Source: Prochilodus magdalenae
Taxonomy: Eukaryota; Chordata; Actinopteri; Characiformes; Prochilodontidae
Length of the DNA: 64,000 bases
Assembly (NCBI GenBank): GCA_024036415.1
Contig: JAMWET010000766.1
Location: 50,001-114,000 of the forward strand
Direction: 5' to 3'
Below, in pieces: positions 33,601 to 46,327 of this stretch. The translations under genes were made by a program, and so were the position numbers. How positions within the stretch are numbered: the stretch's first letter is position 1; the number at the start of each line of letters is the position of its first letter. The notes below the pieces were generated by a model, which searched no databases, was not told the DNA's origin, and worked only from the letters and a program-made list of their open reading frames with translations.

Positions 33601-34640
33601 TTTGTTAAGGACTCGTTTAGAGGGTGGTGGTGAGTGATGTTTGTTAAGGACTTGTTTAGAGGGTGGTGGTGAGTGATGTTTCTTAATGACTCGTTTAGAG
33701 GGTGGTGGTGAGTGATGTTTGTTAAGGACTTGTTTAGAGGGTGGTGGTAAGTGATGTTTGTTAAGGACTTGTTTAGAGGGTGGTGGTAAGTGATGTTTGT
33801 TAAGGACTTGTTTAGAGGGTGGTGGTGAGTGATGTTTGTTAAGGACTTGTTTAGAGGGTGGTGGTAAGTGATGTTTGTTACTGACTCGTTTAAAGGGTGG
33901 TGGTGAGTGATGTTTGTTAAGGACTCGTTTAGAGGGTGGTGGTGAGTGATGTTTGTTCAGGACTTGTTTAGAGGGTGGTGGTAAGTGATGTTTGTTAAGG
34001 ACTTGTTTAGAGGGTGGTGGTGAGTGATGTTTGTTAAGGACTTGTTTAGAGGGTGGTGGTGAGTGATGTTTCTTAATGACTCATTTAGAAGGTGGTGGTG
34101 ATTGGGGTTTGTTAAGGACTCGTTTAGAGGGTGGTGGTGAGTGGGGTTTGTTAAGGACTCGTTTAGAGGGTGGTGGTGATTGGGGTTTGTTAAGGACTTG
34201 TTTAGAGGGTGGTGGTGAGTGGGGTTTGTTAAGGACTTGTTCAGAAGGTGGTGGTGAGTGCGGTTTGTTAGTGACTCGTTTAGAGAGTGGTGGTGAGTGA
34301 TGTTTGTTAAGGACTCGTTTAGAGGGTGGTGGTGAGTGATTGTTAAGGACTCATTTACAGGGTGGTGGTGAGTGTGGTTTGTTACTGACTCGTTTAGAGG
34401 GTGGTGGTGAGTGGGGTTTGTTACTGACTCGTTTAGAGGGTGGTGGTGAGTGGGGTTTGTTATTGACTCGTTTAGAGGGTGGTGGTGAGTGATATCTGTT
34501 AAGGACTCGTTTAGAGGGTGGTGGTGAGCGGGGTTTGTTAAGGACTCGTTTAGAGGGTGGTGGTGAGTGGGGTTTGTTTAGGACTCGTTTAGAGGGTGGT
34601 GGTGAGTGGGGTTTGTTTAGGACTCTTTTACAGGGTGGTG
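27615..34640 (+). repeat. 7-kb G-rich 39-bp minisatellite (~180 copies)
   Basis: The unit begins GACTCGTTTAGAGGGTGGTG and continues GTGAGTGATGTTTGTTAAG. The plus strand is strongly G/T-rich (about two C per unit). Variants recur: GACTTG, GGGCGGTG, GGTGTTGAG, GTAAGTG, ATTGGGG, AGTGGGG, TTTGAAAATGAC, TTTCTTAATGAC, TTTGTTACTGAC. Identical variant orders recur hundreds of bases apart, showing block duplications. Many units are shortened (GAGGGGTTTG). The 13-codon period produces open frames (RLEGGGEWGLL) without meaning. It lies downstream of zbtb20. Confidence 0.97.
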
Positions 34641-35615
34641 ATGGGTGATGTTTGTCTGATGTGTGTTACTGACTCGTTTAGAGGGTGGTGATGGGTGATG
34701 TTTGGTTGATGTGTGTTACTGACTCGTTTAGAGGGTGGTGATGGGTGATGTTTGTTTGATGTGTGTTACTGACTCGTTTAGAGGGTGGTGATGGGTGATG
34801 TTTGTTTGATGTGTGTTACTGACTCGTTTAGAGGGTGGTGATGGGTGATGTTTGTTTGATGTGTGTTACTGACTCGTTTAGAGGGTGGTGATGGGTGATG
34901 TTTGGTTGATGTGTGTTACTGACCCGTTTAGAGGGTGCTGATGGGTGAGGTTTGTTTGATGTGTGTTACTGACCCGTTTAGAGGGTGGTGATGGGTGATG
35001 TTTGGTTGATGTGTGTTACTGACCCGTTTAGAGGGTGCTGATGGGTGAGGTTTGTTTGATGTGTGTTACTGACTCGTTTAGAGGGTGGTGATGCGTGATG
35101 TTTGGTTGATGTGTGTTACTGACCCGTTTAGAGGGTGCTGATGGGTGAGGTTTGTTTGATGTGTGTTACTGACTCGTTTAGAGGGCTGCAGTGAGTGATG
35201 TTTGTTTGATGTGTGTTACTGACTCGTTTAGAGGGCTGCAGTGAGTGATGTTTGTTTGATGTGTGTTACTGACCCGTTTAGAGGGTGCTGATGGGTGAGG
35301 TTTGTTTGATGTGTGTTACTGACTCGTTTAGAGGGCTGCAGTGAGTGATGTTTGTTTGATGTGTGTTACTGACTCGTTTAGAGGGTGGTGATGGGTGATG
35401 TTTGTTTGATGTGTGTTACTGACTCGTTTAGAGGGTGGTGATGGGTGATGTTTGTTTGATGTGTGTTACTGACTCGTTTAGAGGGTGGTGATGGGTGATG
35501 TTTGTTTGATGTGTGTTACTGACTCGTTTAGAGGGTGCTGATGGGTGAGGTTTGTTTGATGTGTGTTACTGACTCGTTTAGAGGGCTGCAGTGAGTGATG
35601 TTTGTTTGATGTTAT
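34641..35615 (+). repeat. 50-bp derivative minisatellite (~19 copies)
   Basis: Directly continues the 39-bp array. The unit keeps GACTCGTTTAGAGGGTGGTG, then ATGGGTGATGTTTGTTTGAT and GTGTGTTACT, so it is the TTTGTTACTGAC variant with about 11 extra bases. Three subtypes occur (GGTGGTGATGGGTGATG, GGTGCTGATGGGTGAGG, GGCTGCAGTGAGTGATG), partly in alternating 100-bp pairs. The last unit stops at a TTTGATGTTATATT junction. Confidence 0.97.
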
Positions 35616-36480
35616 ATTAATGACTACTTAAAAGTGTTATTAATTTGACCTTTTGTCATTTGGGAGCTTGTAAGCATCCACAGCTAGAAAACAGGATAGC
35701 TAGTTAGCCTATTCCGCTACTTCCGGCTCGGGCTTGAACGCTTCCTTGCAGTGAGTAAATAAAATGACCAGTTAATTGTTAACAGCAGTTACTGGATTGG
35801 ATTTATCTGTGGCAGTTCAGTCCCACCTATCCCAGAGTGTGTTTACTTCGATCTGAAGGGCACTGTAACCAAACTGTAAGCGATAAGAAGAGGTCGGGAA
35901 ATGGATGTAAAATTAAATGATGATTTTTTCAGTACATAAGTCACAGAAACGTTCCTAGTGGATGACGAATGTTGTTCAGAAACAATTCAGAGCAGGATAA
36001 ACTCTTCCACAAAGCCTGGGTTTCACACATGCTGTGGGGACGGATCTAGTGGATGAAATCAGTTCACACTCGTAGTGAGTGTCCAGCTGGTCTCTGTGGT
36101 TTAGCTTGTAGTTATACAGCAAAAGGATATTCAGTGGGGAATCATAATTAGTAATGTAATGTGGAGCTGAACTAGAATTAATTAGTGTCTAAGAAAAAAC
36201 CCTTTCTGACCAGAGGCATAAATCACACTCTGTTATCATAGTAGTGCCGAATTGGTGCAACCAGTGACCATGACTAGCAAGTGAACGTTAATAAGAATGA
36301 GGAAGCGTTCAGGACATGCCGTCTGAGAGATCTGCGGTTTGTGAGGTATGATGCATCTGGGGGATTTATGAGGAGTGTGCCAGATCAATGTTTGAAGCTG
36401 TGCTATTTTTCATTCTTCTTTTTAAATTTCTGTTTTCATCAACAGGGCCCGGAGGGTGCGCCGTCCTCCGAAGGAATGAA
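35616..36480. other. Unique sequence between minisatellite and zbtb20 3' end
   Basis: No repeat, splice pattern or known protein recognised. A small plus frame at 36,281-36,586 overlaps the candidate zbtb20 cleavage region and is probably not coding. Confidence 0.45.
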
Positions 36481-36524
36481 AACACACATCATCCTCTTCT
36501 GTGAAGTACAGGAAAGTACTAGTT

Positions 36525-36530
36525 TTTATT
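36525..36530 (-). terminator. zbtb20: Candidate distal poly(A) signal of zbtb20
   Basis: On the minus strand AATAAA (plus-strand TTTATT) is followed by TTCCTGTACTTCACAG (possible cleavage around 36,500-36,510) and then a GT-rich element GATGATGTGTGTTTTC at 36,480-36,495. That is the canonical order of poly(A) signal, cleavage site and downstream element. The low-repeat sequence character changes soon after. The true end needs RNA data. Confidence 0.5.
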
Positions 36531-38248
36531 CCTTCATATTCAAACTTCACAAACAGCGTGAACTTGTACAATACCTCAGAGAGTGAAAATTACAAAAAAA
36601 GTGCTGGTAACATTTACAAAAAATCATCCTTACTTTGCAACAATCAGTTATTCTTCCACTCCTTTTTTTAGTCTTTTGTATTAAGGCTTAATACTTCTGT
36701 ATAAAGTATATGCAAGATAAGTCTTCACAGTTTTTCGAAAAAAGTCACAATATTATGTAACATAATGAAGCTTTTACGGCTATTTTCTGTATAATAACAA
36801 ATACACATCACTGGTAAATATACGTGAAATACAGGGCTTACTGTAAAATGGCAGGTAATGATACTGTTTGCTGAAATAAATTGCTTTTTTTTTGTTTTTT
36901 TTTTCCTTAAACACATTTATAGGAAAGGTTACATGACATACCATTGTAATAACTGAAGGAGAAGAGAAATAAAAGAATAATAAGCATAAAAACTAGGGAG
37001 ATCGCCTCCAAACTTTGGCACATCCCTTTGAACATTTTCACAAAATATATAAGGTTTATTTTATTTTTTGTGTATTATTATTTCAAATCATATGCAATGG
37101 AAGTATAGCAAAACTGGCATAAAGTGAAATCATGCTGTGTAGTAAGGTGCTAAATTAGAGATATTACAAGGCCTGTCTGTTCGTTTCAGTCAGGCAAGAA
37201 TAAGGTGCATTTGTAAGACTCAAAGCATGTAGGCCTTTTTTTTTTAAATTTCAAGAAACAATAATAATAGTAATAATAATAATAATTTACAAAAGAAACA
37301 CAAACTTAGCAAAAACAACCCAAATATAATGACCAATAGTCTCGAGGCGACCTCATGAATTCATGCAACCCCATTGATTCAGAGAAATGCGTGACTTTAA
37401 CTTTTCCACAGACGATGTAAAAAATACTCTATTGTGGCATGGAGAAATATTATTAGTCTGTTTATGCTTGTTTCTTTTATTCTTTTTTAGTTTTTTTTTG
37501 TAGAATATATATGCATCATGTGTATACATAGATATATATTCAGTGTGGAATATGTCACATATGTCATGGTGAAGGAATGGGATGGGTCCAACCAAATACA
37601 ACACAGAACGAAGCGGAGATATTTCTTCTTCTTCTTCTTTTTTTTTTTTCCCGGGGATTTCCTAAGCTGCACTAGTTTTTACAGATCAGCATATGAGAGC
37701 TCTAGCCCTAGGACTTACCAAAGTATCACCCTCATGCACACGTTTAAAGTGACGCAACAAGCTTGCTTAAATAACCTACATCACGAAAGCAATTTTGGTT
37801 TTTAGTGCAAACACAATTGGCTGGCTTCAGCTTCAGCTTCTCAATAATAACAAGCTCACCAAGATAACATGAAGGCACATACTTATGCTTCCTCTAACAC
37901 GCAACAATTTTAGACGTACTGCAACACCTTTCAATAACACCACGAAGCAGTTAGAACAGGAAAGCCACTATTTCCAAGAAAACCAAAAATTCTCACTATT
38001 TATGATTGCTATCGTTTGCGTATTATCGATCCGGTATAATTACCCATGAAGGAAACGGACAGCTCCTGGTGTGTGTACGTACTGGTTCTCATCCCGGCCT
38101 CACTTTCCTTCATGGATAATTATGACTTATATATACGTGTGGACTTTTTTAACGTTGAACTGACGTCACACACCGAAAGGAAAAGCGCGGTTCCCATTGG
38201 TAAAGTCTCGCCGAGTGACCGGCGGTAGAAATTTGTATCGTCTAAGCC

Positions 38249-38437
38249 ACGTCCCAGAAACACGGGTGATACGGTTGAACTGTCAGCTGAAGAGTGACGA
38301 CAGAAGCAGCACCGACGCAGAGGACAAACGAACCGAAGCAAGGTGGACAAGTCCATCTATTGCAGCGTACGGATAATGAACCTGTATGAGTTTATAAAGG
38401 TGTTCTGATACACGGTGGCTCCGTGTTTCTGGGACGT
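38249..38437. repeat. 17-bp perfect inverted repeat in the 3'UTR
   Basis: ACGTCCCAGAAACACGG at 38249-38265 is exactly inverted at 38421-38437, with about 155 bp between. The arms could pair in the RNA and close a large loop. The surrounding 800 bp are GC-richer than the rest of the UTR and include CpG-rich GGCCGGCCGCGGCGC at 38,812. Confidence 0.7.
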
Positions 38438-41400
38438 ATCTCCACCTCTTCGTTCCCTCCCCTTGCCTCACAAGGGGGCTTGTTAGAGCAGTCTGTCCAA
38501 TTTTGTCCAAAACAATCACGCGAGGAAACAGGAAGTACAGTTTTTTATGCGCCTCAAACTCGGACGTTTCCGCTTACGTCAGCGTGTACGTTCGCCGTGC
38601 GAGCCTCTAGGGCTGGCCACGTCTTCCATTCTGTACCTTTATACACAAATAATGAAGAAACCCTCCTCGAGCGTCTCGTCTCTTTAGAAACACGGCGTCG
38701 TGCTATAGCTATAGTGCACACACAGCTTTTATCGTTTGTTATCCTACTGTTTTTGAAAGAAGAATTCGTCAGGTTGTTCTGCTTCATGAGCTATTGCTGT
38801 TTTTCAAATGGCCGGCCGCGGCGCACAGCATGGTACGGTTACAGGATCAGAAATCGTTGGCCGGTGTAGTGGATTTAACCCAATTCCATTTAGCGCGTTC
38901 ACGGTCTCGTTTGCGAGTAGCTCTGAGGTTCATGAAGTTATGGCGTTTTTTATTTCGCCTTTCAAAAGCAAACTGAACCGCAGCCGTAGTGCAACACCAT
39001 GCACCTCGTGCCCTGTGTCGTGCGGACTACTGAGCCTTGGGCCACCCTTTTTGGGCCTGGTTGTTTGGTTACCCTTGTAGCTGGACTGCCGAGCATACAA
39101 CGGTAATAGAATTTGTAGAGACTGGGGCCGAGTGATTTGGGGGAGAGTATATAATTGTAACTGATATTTATTATATCCTATATGGCATATATATTTATAA
39201 TATTCCAATTTAAATTGGGATTAGTTTCTACTGTGGCCACGAAAATAAATATCATGAATAACCAGAATAAGCTCCTCCCGGGCCTAAACGTACTGTATCT
39301 GTTTAAAGGTAGGATGACATTTTTGATCATTCAGGCCATAACTGAAAAAAAATGGCTGCCCCAGGTCTTAATCTCATTCACAAAGTGATACAGACGAGCG
39401 AGACAAATGCGGAGGGTGCCGAACCCTGTTTAAGAAAATGCATTCTGTCTCTTCGACACAGATTAAAACAGATTGCTCAATTACTAAAAAGAGAGATATT
39501 ATCGTAAAGGGTCTAGTACAGACCACTGACTGGCCCAATGTAGTCATCGCATGTCGTCACTTCAGTCTACTTTTACAGGCGGGTAATCACGTAACCCCAC
39601 CACCTCAAGAAAGCGCCACCTAGGTGCAGTTCCAGTGCACACCCGGAAACCGACACCGGCACTCGAGCTGAACGTGAATAGTCCAGCATTCGGGTTAGTA
39701 ACTGTACCATGCTGTACCTCGCTGCGCGGCGGAACAAAAAGTTTGAAGAAGACCGAAAATTCGTTTAGTGCAAATCTCTTTTCTAGTTTGAGAAGTGGTA
39801 GCTGGATTTACGTCAAATAGGATTGTGAAAAGGTGCAACCACGTTATCTGGCTGATTTGAGTGAGACAACTTTACACTTAGTGGTTTTTCCGAACATTAG
39901 TTAAGTGGTTTCCCTTTTATACGTTTCAAATCCCACCGTATTATTATCATCATTATCATTGCTGTTATTATTATCCTAGGAATTTGCGAGGGGATGTTTG
40001 GAAAAGCTGAATTAGAAACAATAAAGCTTTTTATTCTAAACACTGTGTACTGTGCTGCTTGTTCGTGTCTCACCAAGGATAATTTTGATATACATGTATA
40101 TATATATATGTATATACGAAGACTCACTTTAGTCCAGTGTTTGACAAGTCAAAGTATAAAACGGCCTTGTACACACATTTAAAAAACCCTTATATACCCT
40201 ACCTCAAAACAGCAGTCATCACAAAGCAAAGAAACATTTTTTTTTTTAAAACAGCAATAAAAAAAGACAAACCAACTTAGAGCACTAAAGAACACCATAC
40301 AAAAGAAAATGTTACTGCAGCATATAATTTAGGGTTGCTTAGTTACTGAAAGATGTCAAATATACCTTTACTACAACAGCTCACTTCTGCCCAGTTTTCT
40401 ACAGTTATTGTATATCATAATATAAACCTTTAGTATGAACGCGATCAGGGCGATTATGAAAAAGGTGAAAATAAATTATGTATAAGTGCTTTATATGTGT
40501 TTAAGAAGGTATTTGTCTACTAGAATGTATAAGATATGGCTATAAATAGTGTAATGAAAGGAAAAAAGCATGTTTTTTTTGCTAATTTTTGTTTTTTGTG
40601 TGTTTTTTTTTTATTTTTTGTACATGAACTAGCCTAATCTTGAAAGTGGACATCCATAGGTCTCCAGTTTTACAGTACTAAAATGTACATCATGGAACAG
40701 GGAAGTGATGATCATGATCCTAAGTGACCCAAAGTAGGTTTAGATGTCCTGCAACTGTATAGAAATATATATATATGCTGTATATATGCTGACAAATACC
40801 TAACCCAAGTAAGCTAAATTAATTCTAAATGAGCTCATGCTTCACCATTATATTGCCTTTCTAGTTACCAAGGGGTTACATTCTACTCTGATATGAAGGT
40901 TTCCATCCAAATATTTACACTATATAGTAATAGTTATTGTAATATGATCGTGTACCACGCCTCAAAAAAAACAAAAAAAAAAACGGGAATTTGGTCCTTA
41001 AGGTTGAAACGATGACACAAATTCATTAACAAGTAAATGTTCGCTGTGTGATTTTTACACGGTTCCATCTATAAGACTGAGTGAGTTCTCTGCTGGAAGA
41101 ATGAAATACATGTCTAACAGGCACTAGATTCAGTTACAAGGTGTTTTTTTTTTCCATGGCATTGAAGGGATCTTCCGATAAACTATTCCAATCTTTCTCT
41201 TTCACGTACGACAGGGAGCCACTTGTCTACCTCCTCGTTTTACTGATGGCGTCATTATGTCGCAAGGAAAATTCAAAATACTGTGCAAACACAACAAATA
41301 AAGAGCTTGGTCCATTTTGATTCATCATAAAGGAAAAAAACTATAAATCTATCCATCCTTTCCACCACTAGGGACAGGAAGATACAATTAAAAAAAACAA

Positions 41401-44400
41401 AAATTTAAATGACAATAACTATTCGGGAAATAAATCCATCTGCACATGGCAATCTCCTGTTACTGTTGACCAAGAATCCAGTGCATTTTAATTAGTCAAA
41501 TATTCGAGAAGGAAACATGAGACTAGATATCACGAAATGAACAGATCAGGAAAAACCAATCAAACAAAGCAGGCATGACTAATTGCACATTAAAGGAAAA
41601 CGATTAACCTGCTAATAAAATTATCCCAAATCTCTACTCTACACCGAGCGGCACCTCTACTTTTCTGGGTGCTGAATGTTTTGGTCAACAGTAGCTATGT
41701 GAATCTCCCAACGTATAGTATGACGAAGTGACGGCCTAAATTCAGAACCAGATTTTTGCCAAATATTTCACATTTCGTTTTTTTTTTCTCTCACAAATCG
41801 CATTAATACATCTGCATGGAATTTGAAAATGATCTTTGGTGTTTACAGGAACTACAGGAATTATGTTTCCTAGCGTTCAGCTAAATTCTGACCATCAAGG
41901 ACACAAATAAGAAAGCTGAAGTAGTCTCTAAATGCCTCTGCGAAAACACAAAATGTGCCGAATGGAAGCACAGCATGTCCAAACGGATTCAAAGACCTCG
42001 GAAGGCTTAGCCTAGCGCTGATTTTCTAAACGTAGCAGGTGCACAATGCACATGTACAAGCAAAGGAACCAATCACAAAATCAATCACACACTAGAGTCT
42101 CCCAAAGGATTGCACAGTGAACATTATTCTGTCTGACTGTAGACATAGATGTTATTTGGAGGACAAGTGAGAGGCTTCGAAAGGCCTGCTCAAAAGACCT
42201 AAAGGCAATCTATTGTCATGGGTTTTTCAGCATTGCTACATTAAACACTTGGCTGGTGGTCACCTTTGGGATTCGACTGGTGACACACGAACGTCATTGT
42301 GGGGTGGCACCTTCGACTAAACCGAATCTCAGGTCATGTAACTGCATATAGTGTGACGTTGCGTACGTGGGTAGAGCTCAACGACGGTAAAACTCAAATG
42401 CTAAGCAGATTAGTGCAAAAAAAAACAAAACAAGTAGATGCCTTTAGAACCCATGTGGAATATTAAAGGGCTGTGATTGATAGTATCTAACTTGTTGACG
42501 TTTTTTTAATAAAACTATTGGTGAACCTGGCAACCAACTCAGTATAATGCTCTACCTGGAATCTGAATGTTAACAGCCGAGCACGATGATTAGGCCAACA
42601 AGTCAGACTACTGAAAAATAATTTAAAAAAATACATATTTATATATTTAGTCAGTTTAACAAATGCAGCAGTAGGACACTTTAAAAGGCCGAATATCATT
42701 TTTTTTCCATGCTTGGCGGAATGCATACTTTTGCCATTGAAATATTTCTCTTATTTCACTTGATTGAATGTATGATTTTGCCAGAAAGACTTTAACCATA
42801 ATATGCAAAAATGTGTCACCAAATGAAGATTCCAGCCAACACGGGAAAAAAAAACAGCGCGCCAAACTTTAGGGATGAATAGCCAGAAATTGTATTCGGA
42901 AACTGAGGAATGTAGAGGGGGGAATGTGAATTATGAACGATATTTAGCCAGAACCATGTTTCTTTTGCAAGCCGTTATTTTCACAAGGCCAAGTTAGGAT
43001 ATCCAGACTAAAGCTAATACGTCTAACCCTGTGTACAAAGCCAACATGGCCGTGTTCAAACCACCACCACAATCACAATACTGACGCCCAACGAACAATC
43101 TAGACATTCCTAAGAGATACGAGGACAACTCAGTTTCGCCGCGACAGCAATAATAATAATACTTCCATCATGTACAGGGTAATTACAAACATCAGAGAAC
43201 TGCATGACATCAAAGTTCTTCTTACTGTTGAAGAAAAATGGCTAGATACATGAACAGTAAAGGGGGCGCTATTGCAAAGCACGCGCGCGATTGTTTCATC
43301 GGAATTACGCACAGCGCCGTCTAATAAAGAGCGCGTGCGGATGGGACATGACATTTGAAAAATTATAGAAAGGTTATGCCATGTTTCCGTATAAAAGGGA
43401 CAGCTTCCAATGAATTCATGTTCAACTGCCCCATCGCATCAGATGGCCCGTAGGCTCTTCCGTTAACACGAAAACCAAGATGTGGCGGACATAACGGAGA
43501 AGTCAAATTATTGTGCGTATCGTTGAGAGAATAGCAAAAGGTGTTTGAATGTGCGTAGATGTTAGATAAAGCTCTAACAGGCACTGTGAGCTGGAAGCTG
43601 CCTTTCTCAGTCGTTATTTGCAAGCGTGCATTCTCTACAGCTTACACATGTACGATTAGTTTATCTGCTGAAGGAAAAAAAAAAACAACTGCCCTTACAA
43701 GCCTACCGAGAGGCAGATTTTACCCACATCACGGCATCGTTTTCCGGAAAGCCATACCAGCACGGTGTTTCAGTAGCCTTGGGTAAAGAAACCGATAATA
43801 ATAATTCTTTGTCCAACGTTTCCCTTTGCTCTGACACTCCCGGGCATCTACGCCATCTATTTGCTGTCCGCTTTTCCTTGGCTCCTGTGTGTCACATCAA
43901 TTGTCATACCACTTTGATTCCCTCACACTTTTTTGTGTGCTCGTGCTGTGAGTAATAGGAAACTGAGCTGGTCCGTTGCGCTGAATTTGAATGATTTGAT
44001 TTCGCTCCATCCGTCAAGTGTAGTCGTAGTTAGCCAAGGAAATTGCCTACTACTTTCGGTCAGGCACTGTGGAGAACAAAACAGACCTGCGTTTGATTTA
44101 ATCGTTTGACTTCGAATGCCAATAAACACAACTGTCGTGGTTGTAATGAGGAGGGACCTTTCCCGATCCTGCTTAGCAGATGGTCCGATGCTAAACTGTA
44201 ATATTCCTGCCTTATGATGAAGAGAAGCATCAGGCAAACGCCACTGAAATGCCCGAAGAGAACAATGAGTTTCTTTCTTTTTGCTAGGTGGACTGATTGT
44301 GGGAGAGATGAGAAGCACACAAGAGGGTGGAGAGGGTGGGAGAAGGCATGGCCTCACCTCCACTCACAGCACAGCGAGCACAAGGACAGCCATCTGTCAT

Positions 44401-46150
44401 CCTCGTGCGCAAAAAAACTATTTTACAAGCCCTCAAAACACGAAATCTTTCCACGCGATGCTTCAGCAAATGGCACAAGTTATCCCTGCCGCTGATCTAG
44501 GATGACTCACTAAGTCCAAATCCTCAAACTGAACCAGCCTCGCGTCAACACAGAAGGCCGTCTTCCACCAATACTACTGCAAAGACGATGAGGGTTGGTT
44601 CGCTCCAGACGTACGGCATTCATGAAGTCCTACTGCACTACTATCTCAAATACCACGCCTCCCCGCACGAAGAATAATCTGTATCTGCATCCGAGCTTTC
44701 ATAAATATCTGTATGTAAAGGATTTCCGTAGCTATGTTAACAAATCTCTCCTGTTAAAATCTGTACAAACTGTAGAATATGTGTTTTATAACGCCATAAA
44801 TAGAGTGCTTTCTCTTCTCGTCTTTGGGTTTGCAGTGGAATAGCATATGATGAAGTGAGTATATGGTCTAGTACTGTTCGTCGCGGAAGCAAACTAAGTG
44901 TGCATCTGAAAATAAAAATCCAGAAACCAATGAATTAGTTCCAGGTACGCTCTGACGGAGCAACCTTTTCAGATTCTCTCTCTCGTAAACCGAAAACAGT
45001 ACTGTAGGAGGCCCCAACAGCTTGTTAGCAATATCTATCCCATAATGCTCTGTTTATGATGTGTATTTCAGCACGCACGCACTCGTCAAAGCCATATGCT
45101 CTCAACATTCACTCTCAAAGGACTTGAAAAGTCAAATCGGACGCCTTTCCTCACAACGGGACGACCGTCAGCGCCTTGGTAATAAATAAAACAAGACGTA
45201 CACGTCACTGGATTGAACCGGTTTAAGTGTAGACGCTTTAAATAGAAGGCCATGTGAGTTACAAAACACGCCCGTGAAACCAAGTTTAAAAACATCACAG
45301 GGAAATTACAAAACAACGTCCATGGTTTTTAGGGTGGGGACACTTTGGACACCGTTTTAATACAAAAGAGGCTTTGTTTTGGTGACTTCGGGGGGGCGGT
45401 GTTCAAACCACCACCCTTACATATGGTCCTTAAAACGATACAAGGCAAAGCCTGGGCTTTTTTTTTTTATTTGTTTAGTTTAGGTTTTTTTTTTTTAAGA
45501 TTGAACTGTATTTATTGCTGGTAATCCTCAAAACTTTGCTCACAGACAAATGGCGGTAAATTTATGCACGTGGTTAATAATTTTAGGCAGTGATTGTTTG
45601 CAGGTAAGAACGCTAACGGTTAAATACTGTACAAGTATTATTATTACTATTATCATTATTATTAATATAGCATAGCCAACGGCGTATGATGTTCTAATGG
45701 ATGAAAACTTTAAGTGTGTTTCTGTGTATGGTTTTCATGCTTGGAGCTATACAAAGAGGCACTTTGTTATTAAACTTTCCACTATATTCTTCCATAAAGG
45801 GCAGGAAGAAGCTTCATGTACAACATTGGTACAGTATTTATAGTATAGCTGTTGACGTGAGTCTTTTTTTTTTTGTTTGTTTGTTTCGTAACTGCTTTAT
45901 GACCAGTGTGGTGAATAGATTACACTTCTGTTGAAAAGAAAACTGCCGCGGATGAATACACTTGCAACAAAGAGTCTTACAGAGTTTTACAGCTCTCGCT
46001 GAAAGCCAGCATCACGTGTTGTTATGAATAACGTTGTCTTTGATTGTGCAAGAAAACGGAGACCAGCGATCGGAACCGTTTCCACCCTGAACGGGGGGAA
46101 ACGCCACCAGAGTGACAGCACTCCATCTTGTTTTCTGTGCCCAGAAAATT

Positions 46151-46327
46151 ACCAGCTACGAAAAACAGGAAAAGAACATAACGTATAGATCGAGAAACTG
46201 ACACGCTGTATGTGAAAATGCGAAAAATACAATAAACGGATGAAATCAACTGACTGTGAAAGCAAAGAGGATCCTGTATCTGTACTGTACACCGAGAGAA
46301 CCAACAAACAAAAACCCCAAAAAACGG
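46151..46327 (-). repeat. Duplicated segment within the zbtb20 3'UTR, copy 1
   Basis: Shares with 48,471-48,612, in order and orientation: ACCAGCTAYGA, AACGTATAGATC, AGAAAC(T/C)GACACGCTG, GACTGTGAAAGCAAAGAGGA TCC (GTGAACGC in the other copy) and CCAAAAAACG. Indels separate the blocks. This is an old local duplication of about 2.3 kb offset, or two copies of one unknown element. Confidence 0.75.

Noticed and set aside
33290..34300. RLEGGGEWGLL repeat frames
   Set aside because: 39-bp minisatellite artefact; they break wherever a unit has an indel.
27615..35615. Telomeric or centromeric satellite
   Set aside because: The unit is not TTAGGG-like, lies between two unique genes, and shows irregular block duplications typical of a hypervariable minisatellite.
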